From Candidatus Aalborgicola bjergmarkensis (GTDB lineage: Bacteria; Pseudomonadota; Gammaproteobacteria; Burkholderiales; Burkholderiaceae_C): a stretch of DNA of 64,000 nt. The stretch is from the NCBI GenBank assembly GCA_016708725.1, contig JADJFE010000002.1, positions 372,001 through 436,000 on the forward strand. The letters run 5' to 3'. Made by a program: the position numbers and the translations under genes. The notes below the pieces were generated by a model. It did not search any database, was not told the DNA's origin, and was given only the letters and a program-made list of their open reading frames with translations. This document shows positions 37,377 through 48,134 of this stretch, one piece after another (the stretch's first letter is position 1; the number at the start of each line of letters is the position of its first letter).

Positions 37377-37951
37377 ATTTTGATCGCTCCATTTTCTGTG
37401 TATTCCACAAGATCAATCACAACCGATGTACCGTGTGACAACAGCACTTCACTTTGCCCAGGTTTACTCGATAAAGATGAAATATCCCTACCTGTCCTGC
37501 TGATAATAGTCATCCTTGCCCTCCCGCGCAACATTTCAGACGCATTTGCCGTGCATCCTGAAAGACCTTGCAAAGAAACAGTCCCGTCAACTACAAACTG
37601 GGAAAGAAATGCACTCCATTCTTCAGCCTGCATTTTTGCTTGCTTTACAGCCCGGTACACCACACCTTCAAACGGCGGTAATTTTTCAAGCGCAGACTGA
37701 ATTCCATCTATCAAAGGCTGCACCGTTGCAACCTCCGTGCTGCTGGTGTCCGCCATGCGCAACACCCGGTTGATACGGGAAAACCACGGACCCTTGCTGG
37801 TGTCCAGGGTCCAGGTGTAGAGCGCCACCTGCTCGGCCATTGTCAAACCCGCCGCTGAAACCGCTGGCGGCAATACGCGGGACGACAAATCGGCCACGAC
37901 TGTATGCCAGGCATCGTCACCAACAGATTGGCGGATAAAAGTTTCGTTCAC
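37358..37951 (-). CDS. Putative mono-ADP-ribosyltransferase (R-S-E class)
   Basis: This 197-residue protein has the elements of ARTC/ADP-ribosyltransferase exoenzymes in order. An NAD-binding Arg lies in VVYRAV (residue 100), an STS-like segment SGCTANAS at 131-138, then ISRTGRDISSLSSKPGQSEV with a QxE catalytic pair (Q166, E168) and the trailing LLSHGTSVVID strand. There is no signal peptide, so the protein is probably cytoplasmic unless secreted by a dedicated system. It starts with GTG in a GTGA overlap with the FAD-dependent oxidoreductase gene, an unexpected partner. A 71-residue gene follows. Assignment rests on motif order; a structure prediction would settle it. Confidence 0.6.
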   Translation of the reverse strand: MNETFIRQSVGDDAWHTVVADLSSRVLPPAVSAAGLTMAEQVALYTWTLDTSKGPWFSRINRVLRMADTSSTEVATVQPLIDGIQSALEKLPPFEGVVYRAVKQAKMQAEEWSAFLSQFVVDGTVSLQGLSGCTANASEMLRGRARMTIISRTGRDISSLSSKPGQSEVLLSHGTSVVIDLVEYTENGAIKIWAHEM

Positions 37952-39771
37952 ACCAGCGCCAAAGCAATAGCCTCTGCCACCTTGATGCCATCGACTGCGG
38001 CGGACAAAATCCCCCCGGCGTATCCAGCACCTTCTCCCGCCGGGTACAAACCCGCGATATTCACGCTTTGCAGGTTGTCGCCACGCGGGACTCTCAACGG
38101 CGAAGATGTGCGCGTCTCCACCCCTGTGAGCACCGCGTCAGACATGTCAAAACCCTTGATACTGCGACCAAAAGCGGGCAGCGCCTCCCGTATGGCCTCT
38201 ATGGCATAGCCTGGCAGGCTGGTGCTGAGATCGGTGGGCATGACGCCGGGCTTGTAGGACGGTTGCACGGCGCCAAAGTGGGTGGAAGCGCGCGCGGCGA
38301 TGAAGTCGCCCAGCAGCTGGCCGGGTGCCTGGTAATTGCTGCCGCCCAGCACGAATGCGGCGGCTTCCAGCTGGCGCTGCAAGGCAATGCCGGCCATCGG
38401 ATGGATCGGGTGGGGAATGCGGGTTTCCTGTACCTGCTGTGCATAACGCAAGCCAGCAATCTCACCAAAGGCAGCGATAAAGCTGGCTGCATCATGGGGA
38501 TAGTCACTTGGCTCAATGCCGACCACCAGACCCGCATTGGCATTGCGTTCGTTGCGGGAATACTGGCTCATGCCGTTGGTGACCACACGCCCGGCTTCCG
38601 AGGTCGCTGCCACCACCGTTCCGCCAGGACACATGCAAAAGCTGTACACCGTACGGCCATTGCTGGCGTGGTGTACCAGCTTGTAGTCGGCGGCGCCCAG
38701 CATAGGGTGCTTCGCGTGGCGTCCCCAGCGGGCGCGGTCAATCACGCTTTGCGGATGCTCGATGCGAAAACCGATGGAAAAAGCCTTGGCCTGCATGGCC
38801 AGACCCCGTTCATACAGCATGGCAAAGGTGTCGCGCGCGCTGTGGCCCAAGGCCAGTACCACGTGCGTCGCGGGCAGCTCCTCCAGCGTGCCGTCCACAG
38901 TGTTTTCCACCTGCAGGCCCCGTAAAACGTGCGAGTCAAGCTCTTTTTTCAGTAGCACATCAACCACGCGCCGCCCGCAGTGCACTTCGCCTCCCAGGGC
39001 AATGATCTGGGCGCGGATGTTCTCCACCACCTTGACCAGCTTGAAGGTTCCGATGTGCGGGTGCGCTTCAAACAGAATCTGCGGCGGCGCTCCGGCCTTG
39101 ACCAGTTCCTGCATGACCTTGCGCCCCAGATGGCGCGGATCCTTGATCTGGCTATACAGTTTGCCGTCCGAGAACGTGCCCGCGCCGCCTTCGCCAAACT
39201 GCACATTGCTCTCGGGATTGAGCACCTGTTTGCGCCACAGGCCCCAGGTGTCCTTGGTACGCTGGCGGATGGCCGCACCGCGCTCCAGCACAATCGGCTT
39301 GAAACCCATTTGCGCCAGCAGCAACGCAGCAAACATGCCGCACGGGCCAAACCCCACCACCACAGGCCGCAAAGGCACATTGGCTGAATGGGTTGAATGG
39401 GTTGGCGCCTGGCGCACCAGCCGGTAGTGCATATCAGGCGTCGGGCCAATGTGCGGGTTCTGGGCATGGCGTTGCAGCAGCGCGGCCTCCATTGCCGGGT
39501 CGTGCAGCGCCACATCCACGGTATAAACCACCAGCAATTCGGACTTACGGGCATCAAAGCTGCGTTTGAAGACCTCCAGGCTGGCAATGGCCGCAGCGCC
39601 CGTGCTTGTACCATCAATGCCCAGCGCCTGCGCGGCCAGTTGCTGCAGGGCGGCAATGGGGTGCGGTGGCAAGGCGCGGTCCGATTCGGTCTCGGTTGGT
39701 GCATCCGCCGCACGGCGCGTGGCCGGGGGAAGGGCCGAGAGTGACAATTTGAGTTCGGTAATGCGTATCAT
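37948..39771 (-). CDS. FAD-dependent dehydrogenase-like oxidoreductase (COG2509 type)
   Basis: This encodes 607 residues. After a ~130-residue N-terminal domain the FAD-binding Rossmann motif GFGPCGMFAALLLAQ is followed by the Glu of VLERG. The NVQFGEGGAGTFSDGKL and C-terminal GLYPAGEGAGYAGGI motifs are typical of this uncharacterised flavoprotein group, related to HI0933/GidA-like proteins. The ATG at 39771 agrees with the family N-terminus MIRITEL. The substrate is unknown. Its stop overlaps the start of the ADP-ribosyltransferase-like gene. Confidence 0.88.
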   Translation of the reverse strand: MIRITELKLSLSALPPATRRAADAPTETESDRALPPHPIAALQQLAAQALGIDGTSTGAAAIASLEVFKRSFDARKSELLVVYTVDVALHDPAMEAALLQRHAQNPHIGPTPDMHYRLVRQAPTHSTHSANVPLRPVVVGFGPCGMFAALLLAQMGFKPIVLERGAAIRQRTKDTWGLWRKQVLNPESNVQFGEGGAGTFSDGKLYSQIKDPRHLGRKVMQELVKAGAPPQILFEAHPHIGTFKLVKVVENIRAQIIALGGEVHCGRRVVDVLLKKELDSHVLRGLQVENTVDGTLEELPATHVVLALGHSARDTFAMLYERGLAMQAKAFSIGFRIEHPQSVIDRARWGRHAKHPMLGAADYKLVHHASNGRTVYSFCMCPGGTVVAATSEAGRVVTNGMSQYSRNERNANAGLVVGIEPSDYPHDAASFIAAFGEIAGLRYAQQVQETRIPHPIHPMAGIALQRQLEAAAFVLGGSNYQAPGQLLGDFIAARASTHFGAVQPSYKPGVMPTDLSTSLPGYAIEAIREALPAFGRSIKGFDMSDAVLTGVETRTSSPLRVPRGDNLQSVNIAGLYPAGEGAGYAGGILSAAVDGIKVAEAIALALV

Positions 39772-39837
39772 GGGTCGGCGATTGTATGCAGGACACTTGA
39801 AAACAGCCCCCTGACCCCCAGCTTCCCTGCAACCGAT

Positions 39838-39872
39838 CCTATATCCCTATATCCCTATATCCCTATATCCCT
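39838..39872 (+). repeat. 8-bp tandem repeat upstream of clpB
   Basis: A little over four copies of ATATCCCT lie immediately before the clpB ribosome binding site. Slippage would change the spacing of the clpB promoter or leader. Confidence 0.75.
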
Positions 39873-39887
39873 TCCCGAGGAACACCC

Positions 39888-42484
<2,597 letters not shown>

Positions 42485-42899
42485 TGGGGTGAGGGGCTGA
42501 TTGGCATAAGCCTGCGGTCCGGTGTGATTTTGCGGGGTGCTGTTTAATGGCAAAATCGGGCTGTGGGGCTTGTGGGATGAGCGGGAACAGCTATTATATG
42601 AATAGTAATATTGGCCCCAAGCATGTCGTGCGGATGCTTCAGTCCGTGGAACCGGATGCAGTTTTTTTTGGCCCCGGTAGACGTAGGCGGGCATGGGTTG
42701 GGGTAGAGTGTGGCGCACTGACAATCCGTCGCGGAGATCGGGATTTCTTTCAATCCCCTTATCGCCACCGTCCGTGGGCGGCGGTTCAGTCCAACAAGGT
42801 TTATCTGTCGCGGAGGACGTTCGTGGTTCTTTTGAGCATTGCAGCGCGACAAATAAACGCTATTCGTTACATAGACCTTAAGTGAGGAAAGGAATAATT
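42485..42899. other. Intergenic region with a partial inverted-repeat element
   Basis: No gene is supported. At 42550-42612 lies a right-end fragment of the ~190-bp element (CAAAATCGGGCTGTGGGGCT ... GAGCGGGAACAGCTATTATA). This is the left limit of the accessory array. GC content drops towards 42.85 kb. Confidence 0.5.
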
Positions 42900-43460
42900 A
42901 TGCAAGCTGGCGATCATCTCGTATCCACCAGAGTCGGCTACACACATCATGGAATTTACATAGGAAATGACTATGTAATTCACTATGCCGGTTTTTCCGA
43001 TGGTTTTAAAAAGGACTTAATAACGCTTACGACATTGGATGAATTTAAAAACGGAAACGACGTTACGGTAAAAAATTATATTCTAAGAACCCACAATTAT
43101 GAAGAAACCGTTAGTCGTGCCTACAGCCGCCTGGGTGAAGATATGTATAACGCCTTAATTAATAATTGCGAGCACTTTGCAACGTGGTGCGTAATGGGCA
43201 TTCATTCAAGCAGCCAAGTAAATTCACATAGAACTGCCGCTGAATTAACGATAGGCTCATCTATTGTAGGCAGGGTCGCAGCATCACCTTCAACTCTAAT
43301 CAGTTCGGGTATTGGCTCAACTGCTGGCATTGCGGTTTCTGCTTTAACAGGCGTAGCCAGCTTGGCTTCAACAGCTATTTTGCCAGTCGTTGCCGTTGGT
43401 GTGGTTAGCGCAGCTGCCGGTTACGGATTAAAAAAAGCTTGGGATTGGCTAACAGATTAG
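42900..43460 (+). CDS. LRAT-domain (NlpC/P60-like) protein with hydrophobic C-terminus
   Basis: This encodes 186 residues. The ATG at 42900 is preceded by AAGGAA. The N-terminal lecithin:retinol-acyltransferase-like domain has THHGIYIG (catalytic His near 17) and NNCEHFATWC (catalytic Cys near 90), so acyltransferase or thiol-hydrolase chemistry on lipids is plausible. The C-terminal ~60 residues are Ala/Gly/Val-rich and hydrophobic (ISSGIGSTAGIAVSALTG), resembling a membrane-inserting segment. GC content is clearly lower than that of the surrounding housekeeping genes, a sign of transfer. Related proteins turn up as integron and island cargo; the biological role is unknown. Confidence 0.75.
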   Translation: MQAGDHLVSTRVGYTHHGIYIGNDYVIHYAGFSDGFKKDLITLTTLDEFKNGNDVTVKNYILRTHNYEETVSRAYSRLGEDMYNALINNCEHFATWCVMGIHSSSQVNSHRTAAELTIGSSIVGRVAASPSTLISSGIGSTAGIAVSALTGVASLASTAILPVVAVGVVSAAAGYGLKKAWDWLTD

Positions 43461-43745
43461 CCTTATAAAACATTGAAATGAAAATTGGAAATAAAATCGA
43501 AGGCAGTGCTACTGTATGAGATTTTGTCAAGCTTGAACTTACTGAAAATCAAGAGCTTGATGGTTTATTTCAAAAGTATCATTAATGTTCCTTGAACACC
43601 TTAAAGACAATGCGGGGATCGGTGGATCGGTCGTACTGGTGGATGCCAACATGCACATGCATTCGCAAAGGCCTTGCTATCGGAGGTCAAAACAGGATCG
43701 AAAACAGCACCACAGCGCACAACGCCGGTTGCGGCACAAGCAAAA
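43461..43745. other. Gene-poor segment between the LRAT gene and the first array repeat
   Basis: I see no supported gene. The base composition is A/T-rich to 43.57 kb, then shifts. A short hairpin-like CACAACGCCGGTTGCGGCAC precedes the repeat copy at 43746. Confidence 0.4.
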
Positions 43746-43938
43746 AACATAGCTGCTCCCGCTTGGTACATGCGGTATACAGCCCGATTTGCCATGGATA
43801 TTGCCCCGCCAAACGGATCAAAACGCCGCACCAACCTGCCTGCAAGCGTCCAAACCAGCCGTAACCGGGTGTTTTTACCTGCCAAATCGGCCTGAAAGAC
43901 TTATGGAATAAGCGGATGCAGCTCTTGAATCAGTAGCG
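43746..43938. repeat. ~190-bp inverted-repeat element, copy at 43.7 kb
   Basis: A full 193-bp copy with left arm AACATAGCTGCTCCCGCTTG, interior GGATATTGCCCCGCC ... AACCGGGTGTTTTTACC, right arm AAATCGGCCTG ... AAGCGGATGCAGCT and terminal CAGTAGCG. Confidence 0.85.
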
Positions 43939-43967
43939 ATTGGGTTTGGGTGATGCCATGAAAAATT

Positions 43968-43986
43968 AAAGGGGTCAGACCCCTTT
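43968..43986. repeat. GGGGTC-A-GACCCC palindrome
   Basis: AAAGGGGTCAGACCCCTTT is a 19-bp perfect palindrome with a one-base centre. The same sequence recurs at 46707, 50617 (17 bp) and 53374 in this window. Confidence 0.8.
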
Positions 43987-44017
43987 GTTCCGCGACGCCG
44001 ATTGCGGTGCTTGCAAA

Positions 44018-44220
44018 AACATAGCTGTTCCCGCTTTCTACATGCGGCGTACAGCCCGATTTACCGTGGATATTGCCCCGCCCAACCGGTCAAAACGCCG
44101 CCCCAACCCGCCTGCAAGCGTCACAACCAGCCAAAACCTGCCATAACCGGGCATTTTCACCTGCCAAATCGGCCTGCAAGGCTTATGGAACAAGCGGATA
44201 CAGCTCCTGAATCAGGAGCG
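44018..44220. repeat. ~190-bp inverted-repeat element, copy at 44.0 kb
   Basis: A full 203-bp copy; the interior carries a short extra segment (CCAGCCAAAACCTGCCATAA). It ends ATCAGGAGCG followed by GTTGGGTTGGAGAT, a tail shared with the copies at 52.8 and 54.7 kb. Confidence 0.85.
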
Positions 44221-44273
44221 GTTGGGTTGGAGATGAAGGAGGTGCACGCCTCTGGCGCACCCATGGCGTTGGG

Positions 44274-44648
44274 ATGGCATTCGTTGCAAGACCGCAGCAA
44301 GCGCTTGAACCGGTGCACGCACTGCGTTGCGGATATGATGTGCGCCGTCATCCAGAGGCCGCAGCGCGTCGCATGGCTGCGTTACAAGACATTCCCGAAC
44401 TTCTAACCACCCCTGATGTTCTGATTCTTGGACTTGAACTCATTCGGTGCAACGCGCTCCCGGCCAAAGCAGAAATCGACGCATACCATGTGGCATCCGC
44501 AGCCGTGAATGGCATCGAGTATTTGCTCACCTGGAACTGCACCCATATCGCCAATGCAACGACACGGCCAAAGATAGAAGCAACATGCAGAGCATTGGGT
44601 TACGAACCGCCTATTATCTGCACACCGCAGGAACTCACGGAGCTTTAG
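44274..44648 (+). pseudogene. PIN-like (VapC-type) toxin, N-terminally truncated
   Basis: The frame encodes about 105 residues that align with the C-terminal two thirds of the intact PIN-like protein at 51376-51858 (for example YLLTWNCTHIANATTRPKIE against FLLTWNCRHIANPVIQEKIA, and PPIICTPQEL against LPIICTPEEL). The N-terminal part with the first acidic residue (YIETSVISYL in the paralogue) is missing. The sequence before about 44334 is unrelated. A repeat copy lies just upstream, so the gene was probably cut during array rearrangement. It is likely inactive. Its partner gene follows at 44651. Confidence 0.7.
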
Positions 44649-44650
44649 TC

Positions 44651-44878
44651 ATGTGGCAAGACCCCATCGTTCAGGAAACCCGCGCATTGCGCGAGCAATA
44701 CGCACAGCAATTCAACCACGACCCGGTAGCTATCTACGAGGACATCGTTAAACGTCAGGCAGCGCCGGGCAAGAAGCTGGTGTCTTTTCCACCGCGCAGG
44801 CCTGTGGGATTCGTCGCAAAACAAGACACTCCATCCCCTACCCATGCATCCGCCTCGCTGGAGCGCGGGGTCGGTTGA
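44651..44878 (+). CDS. Small protein paired with the PIN-like toxin (probable antitoxin)
   Basis: This encodes 75 residues beginning MWQDPIVQETRALREQYAQQ and containing KLVSFPPRRP. Small proteins of this type commonly follow YIETS-type PIN genes and are taken as the partner of the module. It starts 2 bp after the truncated toxin stop. The last ~20 residues (Pro/Ser/Ala-rich) may be read-through into array sequence. The end abuts a fragment of the ~190-bp repeat (about 44886-44912). Confidence 0.6.
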   Translation: MWQDPIVQETRALREQYAQQFNHDPVAIYEDIVKRQAAPGKKLVSFPPRRPVGFVAKQDTPSPTHASASLERGVG

Positions 44879-45040
44879 ATCACCGGCAGCAGTTCCTGAA
44901 CAAGGAGCATTGTGGCGTTGGGCGCATACCGTCCCTCCCGTTCCATCCACGCCGCTGTTCTGTGGCGCGAACTGGCACAATGGGAAGCTGCGCCCGGCGT
45001 GGGCGCCACCATGGAATTCTGTCTGGATGGAGACCAACCG

Positions 45041-45625
45041 ATGGCCACAGTGCAAAAAACAAGCGCATCGTCCAAAACCCAACGCCCCACCTGGAACGGT
45101 GCGGTTCCGGCTGCCGCGACGGCGGTGGTTAAGCGCATTGAAGGATTTTTCAGCGCCCCGTATGACGACAATGGCGCATTGCCCGGCGGCACCTGGACGA
45201 TTGGCTATGGCTCCATCGTGGACGCCAACGGACACCCGGTCAGCCCGGCGACGCCGCCCATCACCGAAGCCGAGGCGCAGCAGTGGCTGCGGCGTGACAT
45301 GGAAGGCGCCGCCCGCGATGTCAAACTGCGCGTCAAAGTCGCACTGCTGGAATGCGAGGCCGCAGCCCTGATCTCGTGGACGTACAACCTGGGGGCTGGC
45401 AGTCTGGGCAAATCCACCCTGCTGACGCGCATCAACGCCAACCAGAAGGCCGACGTGCCCGGCGAAATGCGCAAGTGGATTTACCACGAAGGCAAGCCCC
45501 TGGTTGGTCTGCTGCGCCGCCGTTGGGCGGAAGCGGCAATCTTTGTCGGCCTGGACGCCACCAACGCCTGCGTGCGGGCGTGGAAAGAAATTGACAGCCT
45601 GAACGACTGGCCACCTTTCGCCTGA
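45041..45625 (+). CDS. Phage-type lysozyme (GH24), copy 1
   Basis: This encodes 194 residues. GGAG lies 8 nt upstream of the ATG at 45041; the frame is open further upstream but without a better start. The GH24 muramidase signature is present: catalytic Glu in KRIEGFF (residue 34), YDDNG and TWTIGYG (residue 53 Thr), an E-D-T layout like T4 lysozyme. The His after GYG in many homologues is Ser here. No signal peptide or SAR anchor is seen, so export would need a holin, or the protein is cytoplasmic. A near-identical copy lies at 52121, a truncated one at 50981 and a remnant at 49321. No other phage genes are near. Confidence 0.85.
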   Translation: MATVQKTSASSKTQRPTWNGAVPAAATAVVKRIEGFFSAPYDDNGALPGGTWTIGYGSIVDANGHPVSPATPPITEAEAQQWLRRDMEGAARDVKLRVKVALLECEAAALISWTYNLGAGSLGKSTLLTRINANQKADVPGEMRKWIYHEGKPLVGLLRRRWAEAAIFVGLDATNACVRAWKEIDSLNDWPPFA

Positions 45626-45687
45626 AACCTGAAACCCTGCGCCACGGTGCAAGCCGCAAAGTTCCCGGCCACGGATGTACTATCGAA

Positions 45688-45870
45688 AAGCATAGCTGCT
45701 CCCGCTTGACGTGTAAGGCGTACAGCCCGATTTGCCGTGGATTTTGCCCCGTCCAACCCGTCTGCAAGCGTCCAAACCTGCTGTAACCAGCTGTAACCGG
45801 ATGTTTTTACCTGCCAAATCGGCCTGTAAGTCCCATGGAATCAGCGGGAGAAGCTCTTGAATCAGTAGCG
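45688..45870. repeat. ~190-bp inverted-repeat element, copy at 45.7 kb
   Basis: A full 183-bp copy with a shortened interior. It follows lysozyme copy 1 by 62 bp; the same 60-bp spacer follows the other lysozyme copies. Confidence 0.85.
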
Positions 45871-46000
45871 ACAAGACACTCAATCTCCTGCCCATGCGTC
45901 CGCTTCCCTGGGGCGCTGGGTCGGCTGAATCACCGATCCGGCCATTGTGGCTACGGCTGTGTGGCGTATAAAATTCGATACATTGGTGCCGGGGAGGCGT

Positions 46001-46346
46001 ATGGGCGAGAAACCGATTGACTGGCGAGGGTCTTCGCTGCGAGACATCAAGGATGACAACATCTTCACGCCGCATGCGCGCAAGGAGGCTGGACACCAGC
46101 TTAGTCGGGTTCAGGCTGGACTTGAACCGGATGACTGGAAGCCGTTTGATGTGGTTGGTGCGGGGACGAAAGAAATCCGCATCAATCTCGACGATGGCTG
46201 GTTTTTGCGTGATGTACGTCGCCAAGTTTTCCGAAGCGGTTTATGTGTTGCACTGCTTCAAGAAGAAGACGACTTCAACCAGCAAACACGACAAGGATAT
46301 TGCGGCCACGCGCTACAAGGCCGTTATCCAGGAAAGGAAGCAATGA
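46001..46346 (+). pseudogene. HigB/Gp49-like toxin, frameshifted
   Basis: The start ATG at 46001 has GGGGAGG upstream. The first frame encodes DWRGSSLRDIKDDNIFTPHA ... INLDDGWF and the next frame VMYVAKFSEAVYVLHCFKKK ... to the stop at 46346. Both parts are typical of the phage-derived Gp49-like/HigB toxin family (RelE superfamily mRNA interferases). Removing one T from the TTTTT run at 46201-46205 gives DGWFCVMYVAKF and an intact ~115-residue toxin. It may be a sequencing error or a real inactivation. Its stop overlaps the antitoxin start (ATGA), the usual toxin-first order. Confidence 0.78.
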
Positions 46347-46675
46347 GTATTGAGACCAAATCCATGCACATTACCCCCGTCGGCGGCAACGTGTTCGCCG
46401 ACTTGGGGTTTGAGCCGGAAGAAGCGGCGGCGCTGAAGGCGCAGTCGCAACGCATCATCTCTGAGAAACTGGCCATCAAGGAATCCTTGATGACCGAGCT
46501 GGCGGGATGGATTGAAGCGAAAGAACTCAAGCAAGCCGAAGCTGCGGAAATTCTCGGCGTAACACGCCCGCGTGTTTCCGACGTAATCAACAAGAAGGCC
46601 ATTAAATTCACCATTGATGCTTTGGTGGACATGCTGGCACGCACAGGCAAGCACGTTCGGTTGTCGGTTCAGTAG
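46343..46675 (+). CDS. HigA-like XRE-family antitoxin
   Basis: This encodes 110 residues. The ATG at 46343 follows GGAAAGGAAG and overlaps the toxin stop. The C-terminal half is an XRE helix-turn-helix (LKQAEAAEILGVTRPRVSDVI) of the kind found in HigA partners of Gp49-like toxins. The protein should neutralise the upstream toxin and repress the operon. A 66-bp fragment of its 5' end is duplicated at about 48640-48705. Confidence 0.85.
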   Translation: MSIETKSMHITPVGGNVFADLGFEPEEAAALKAQSQRIISEKLAIKESLMTELAGWIEAKELKQAEAAEILGVTRPRVSDVINKKAIKFTIDALVDMLARTGKHVRLSVQ

Positions 46676-46690
46676 GTTCTGCTGCCAGGA

Positions 46691-46741
46691 TTAAAGGGGT
46701 CAGATTAAAGGGGTCAGACCCCTTTGTTGGACCCCTTTGTT
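46691..46741. repeat. GGGGTC-A-GACCCC palindrome cluster
   Basis: A partial copy (AAAGGGGTCAG) is followed by the full 19-bp palindrome at 46707-46725 and by a third half (ACCCCTTTGTTG). It directly abuts an apparently N-terminally truncated reading frame. Confidence 0.75.
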
Positions 46742-46934
46742 GTGGAATACTGCCGTTGATGGATTTGGCAATCACGACCCCGGAAGCGGTCGGTACGAAC
46801 AAGCTAAATCTGATTGGGATGTCATTCACGAAGGCAGGGCATGGGCAAATAAGTGCAATGGAAAACATGCTGAAAAAGACGCCATCATTTCCAATATTCA
46901 CCTTCACCTCAGGAAGTTGGGGTCGTCGCAATGA
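46737..46934 (+). pseudogene. C-terminal fragment of an unrecognised protein, coupled to the methyltransferase gene
   Basis: The frame encodes about 65 charged residues (YEQAKSDWDVIHEGRAWANK and HAEKDAIISNIHLHLRKLG) and starts right at the end of the GGGGTC palindrome cluster. Its TGA overlaps the methyltransferase ATG as ATGA, a coupling signature that supports it as the tail of a real gene whose 5' part was lost. An alternative frame from the ATG at 46759 is less convincing. Function is unknown. Confidence 0.4.
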
Positions 46935-48109
46935 AGACGCTTGAAATATTTTCAGGTGCAGGCGGTCTGGCAAAAGGTCTGGAATTATCCGGATTCGAGC
47001 ACACAGCCTTTGTCGAGCTTAATAAGCATGCTTGTGAATCGCTTGCTGAAAATTTTGGTTCTGCACGTGTCTTCTTTGGCGACATAAAAGATTTTGATCT
47101 GGACAGCCTTGAGCATATTGATATTGTCGCAGGAGGTCCGCCGTGCCAGCCATTTTCACTGGGCGGGAAACACGGAGCCGACCAGGACAGCCGGGATATG
47201 TTTCCATATGCTGTGCGCGCCATTGAAAAACTCGCACCAAAAGCATTTGTATTTGAAAATGTAAAAGGCCTGCTTCGCAAGACTTTTTCCGATTATTTTG
47301 AATACATAATCCTCAGACTAAGTTACCCGGATTTTGTGTCTGATAATAAACACAACTGGAAAGACCACCTGGACGAACTCCGCAATATTGACAAGTTTTC
47401 CCAGGCAGAGAAAAAGTACAATGTCCAGTTCAAATTGATAAATGCCGCAGATTATGGCGTTCCGCAAATACGCGAGCGGGTTGTGATTGTCGGGACAAGG
47501 GTAGACATCCCGTTGCCCTGGTCATTCCCGGTTGAAACACACGCGCAGGACAGGTTGCTATGGGATATGTACGTAACGGGAGAATACTGGGAGCGTCACA
47601 AAGTACCTGAACCATTGCAAGCGGATAGGGATGCAGCTCTGAGGGAAAGAATAACTCGATTAAAAGACAAGTACGGGATGTTTGAACCAGAATTATTGCC
47701 ATGGCAAACCATCCGGGATGCCTTATCTGATACACCAGACCCGAAATCGGATCATGGAATAATCGACCATATATTTCGGGATGGTGCGCGCACATATCCA
47801 GGGCATACAGGCAGTGATTTTGACTGGCCGTCCAAAACAATAAAAGCAGGCGGACACGGGGTTCCAGGTGGGGAAAACATGATTCGTTTCAAGGACGGGA
47901 GCGTTCGCTATTTGACAACCTTTGAAGCTAAACGCATTCAGACTTTTCCGGATGATTTTGTTATCAAAGGCGCCTGGGGTGAGGCTATGCGCCAGATTGG
48001 AAATGCAGTTCCTGTATTACTTGCAGAAAAAATTGGCCTCAAGCTGGCAAGGCAACTGAAAACCAAAGTGGGCCACGAATTTCGCTCCGGTAGACATAAA
48101 CAGACATAA
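46931..48109 (+). CDS. DNA (cytosine-5-)-methyltransferase, orphan
   Basis: This 392-residue C5-methyltransferase carries motifs in order: I (IFSGAGG), IV with the catalytic Cys (GGPPCQPFS), VI (ENVKG), VIII (QIRERVVIVG), a target-recognition region of about 130 residues, and X (IGNAVPVLLAEKI). AGGAAG precedes the ATG. GC content and codon use are lower in GC than the chromosome. No restriction endonuclease or vsr gene is recognisable next to it, so it may be a solitary regulatory or anti-restriction enzyme, or its partner may have been the truncated upstream gene or the unknown downstream gene. Confidence 0.93.
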   Translation: MKTLEIFSGAGGLAKGLELSGFEHTAFVELNKHACESLAENFGSARVFFGDIKDFDLDSLEHIDIVAGGPPCQPFSLGGKHGADQDSRDMFPYAVRAIEKLAPKAFVFENVKGLLRKTFSDYFEYIILRLSYPDFVSDNKHNWKDHLDELRNIDKFSQAEKKYNVQFKLINAADYGVPQIRERVVIVGTRVDIPLPWSFPVETHAQDRLLWDMYVTGEYWERHKVPEPLQADRDAALRERITRLKDKYGMFEPELLPWQTIRDALSDTPDPKSDHGIIDHIFRDGARTYPGHTGSDFDWPSKTIKAGGHGVPGGENMIRFKDGSVRYLTTFEAKRIQTFPDDFVIKGAWGEAMRQIGNAVPVLLAEKIGLKLARQLKTKVGHEFRSGRHKQT

Positions 48110-48134
48110 ACAGACGTATTAGGCGAGGTAATGC

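Noticed and set aside
43592..43864. 90-codon frame across the repeat at 43.7 kb
   Set aside because: It runs through the inverted-repeat element itself, and similar frames appear in every copy. They are products of the repeat sequence.
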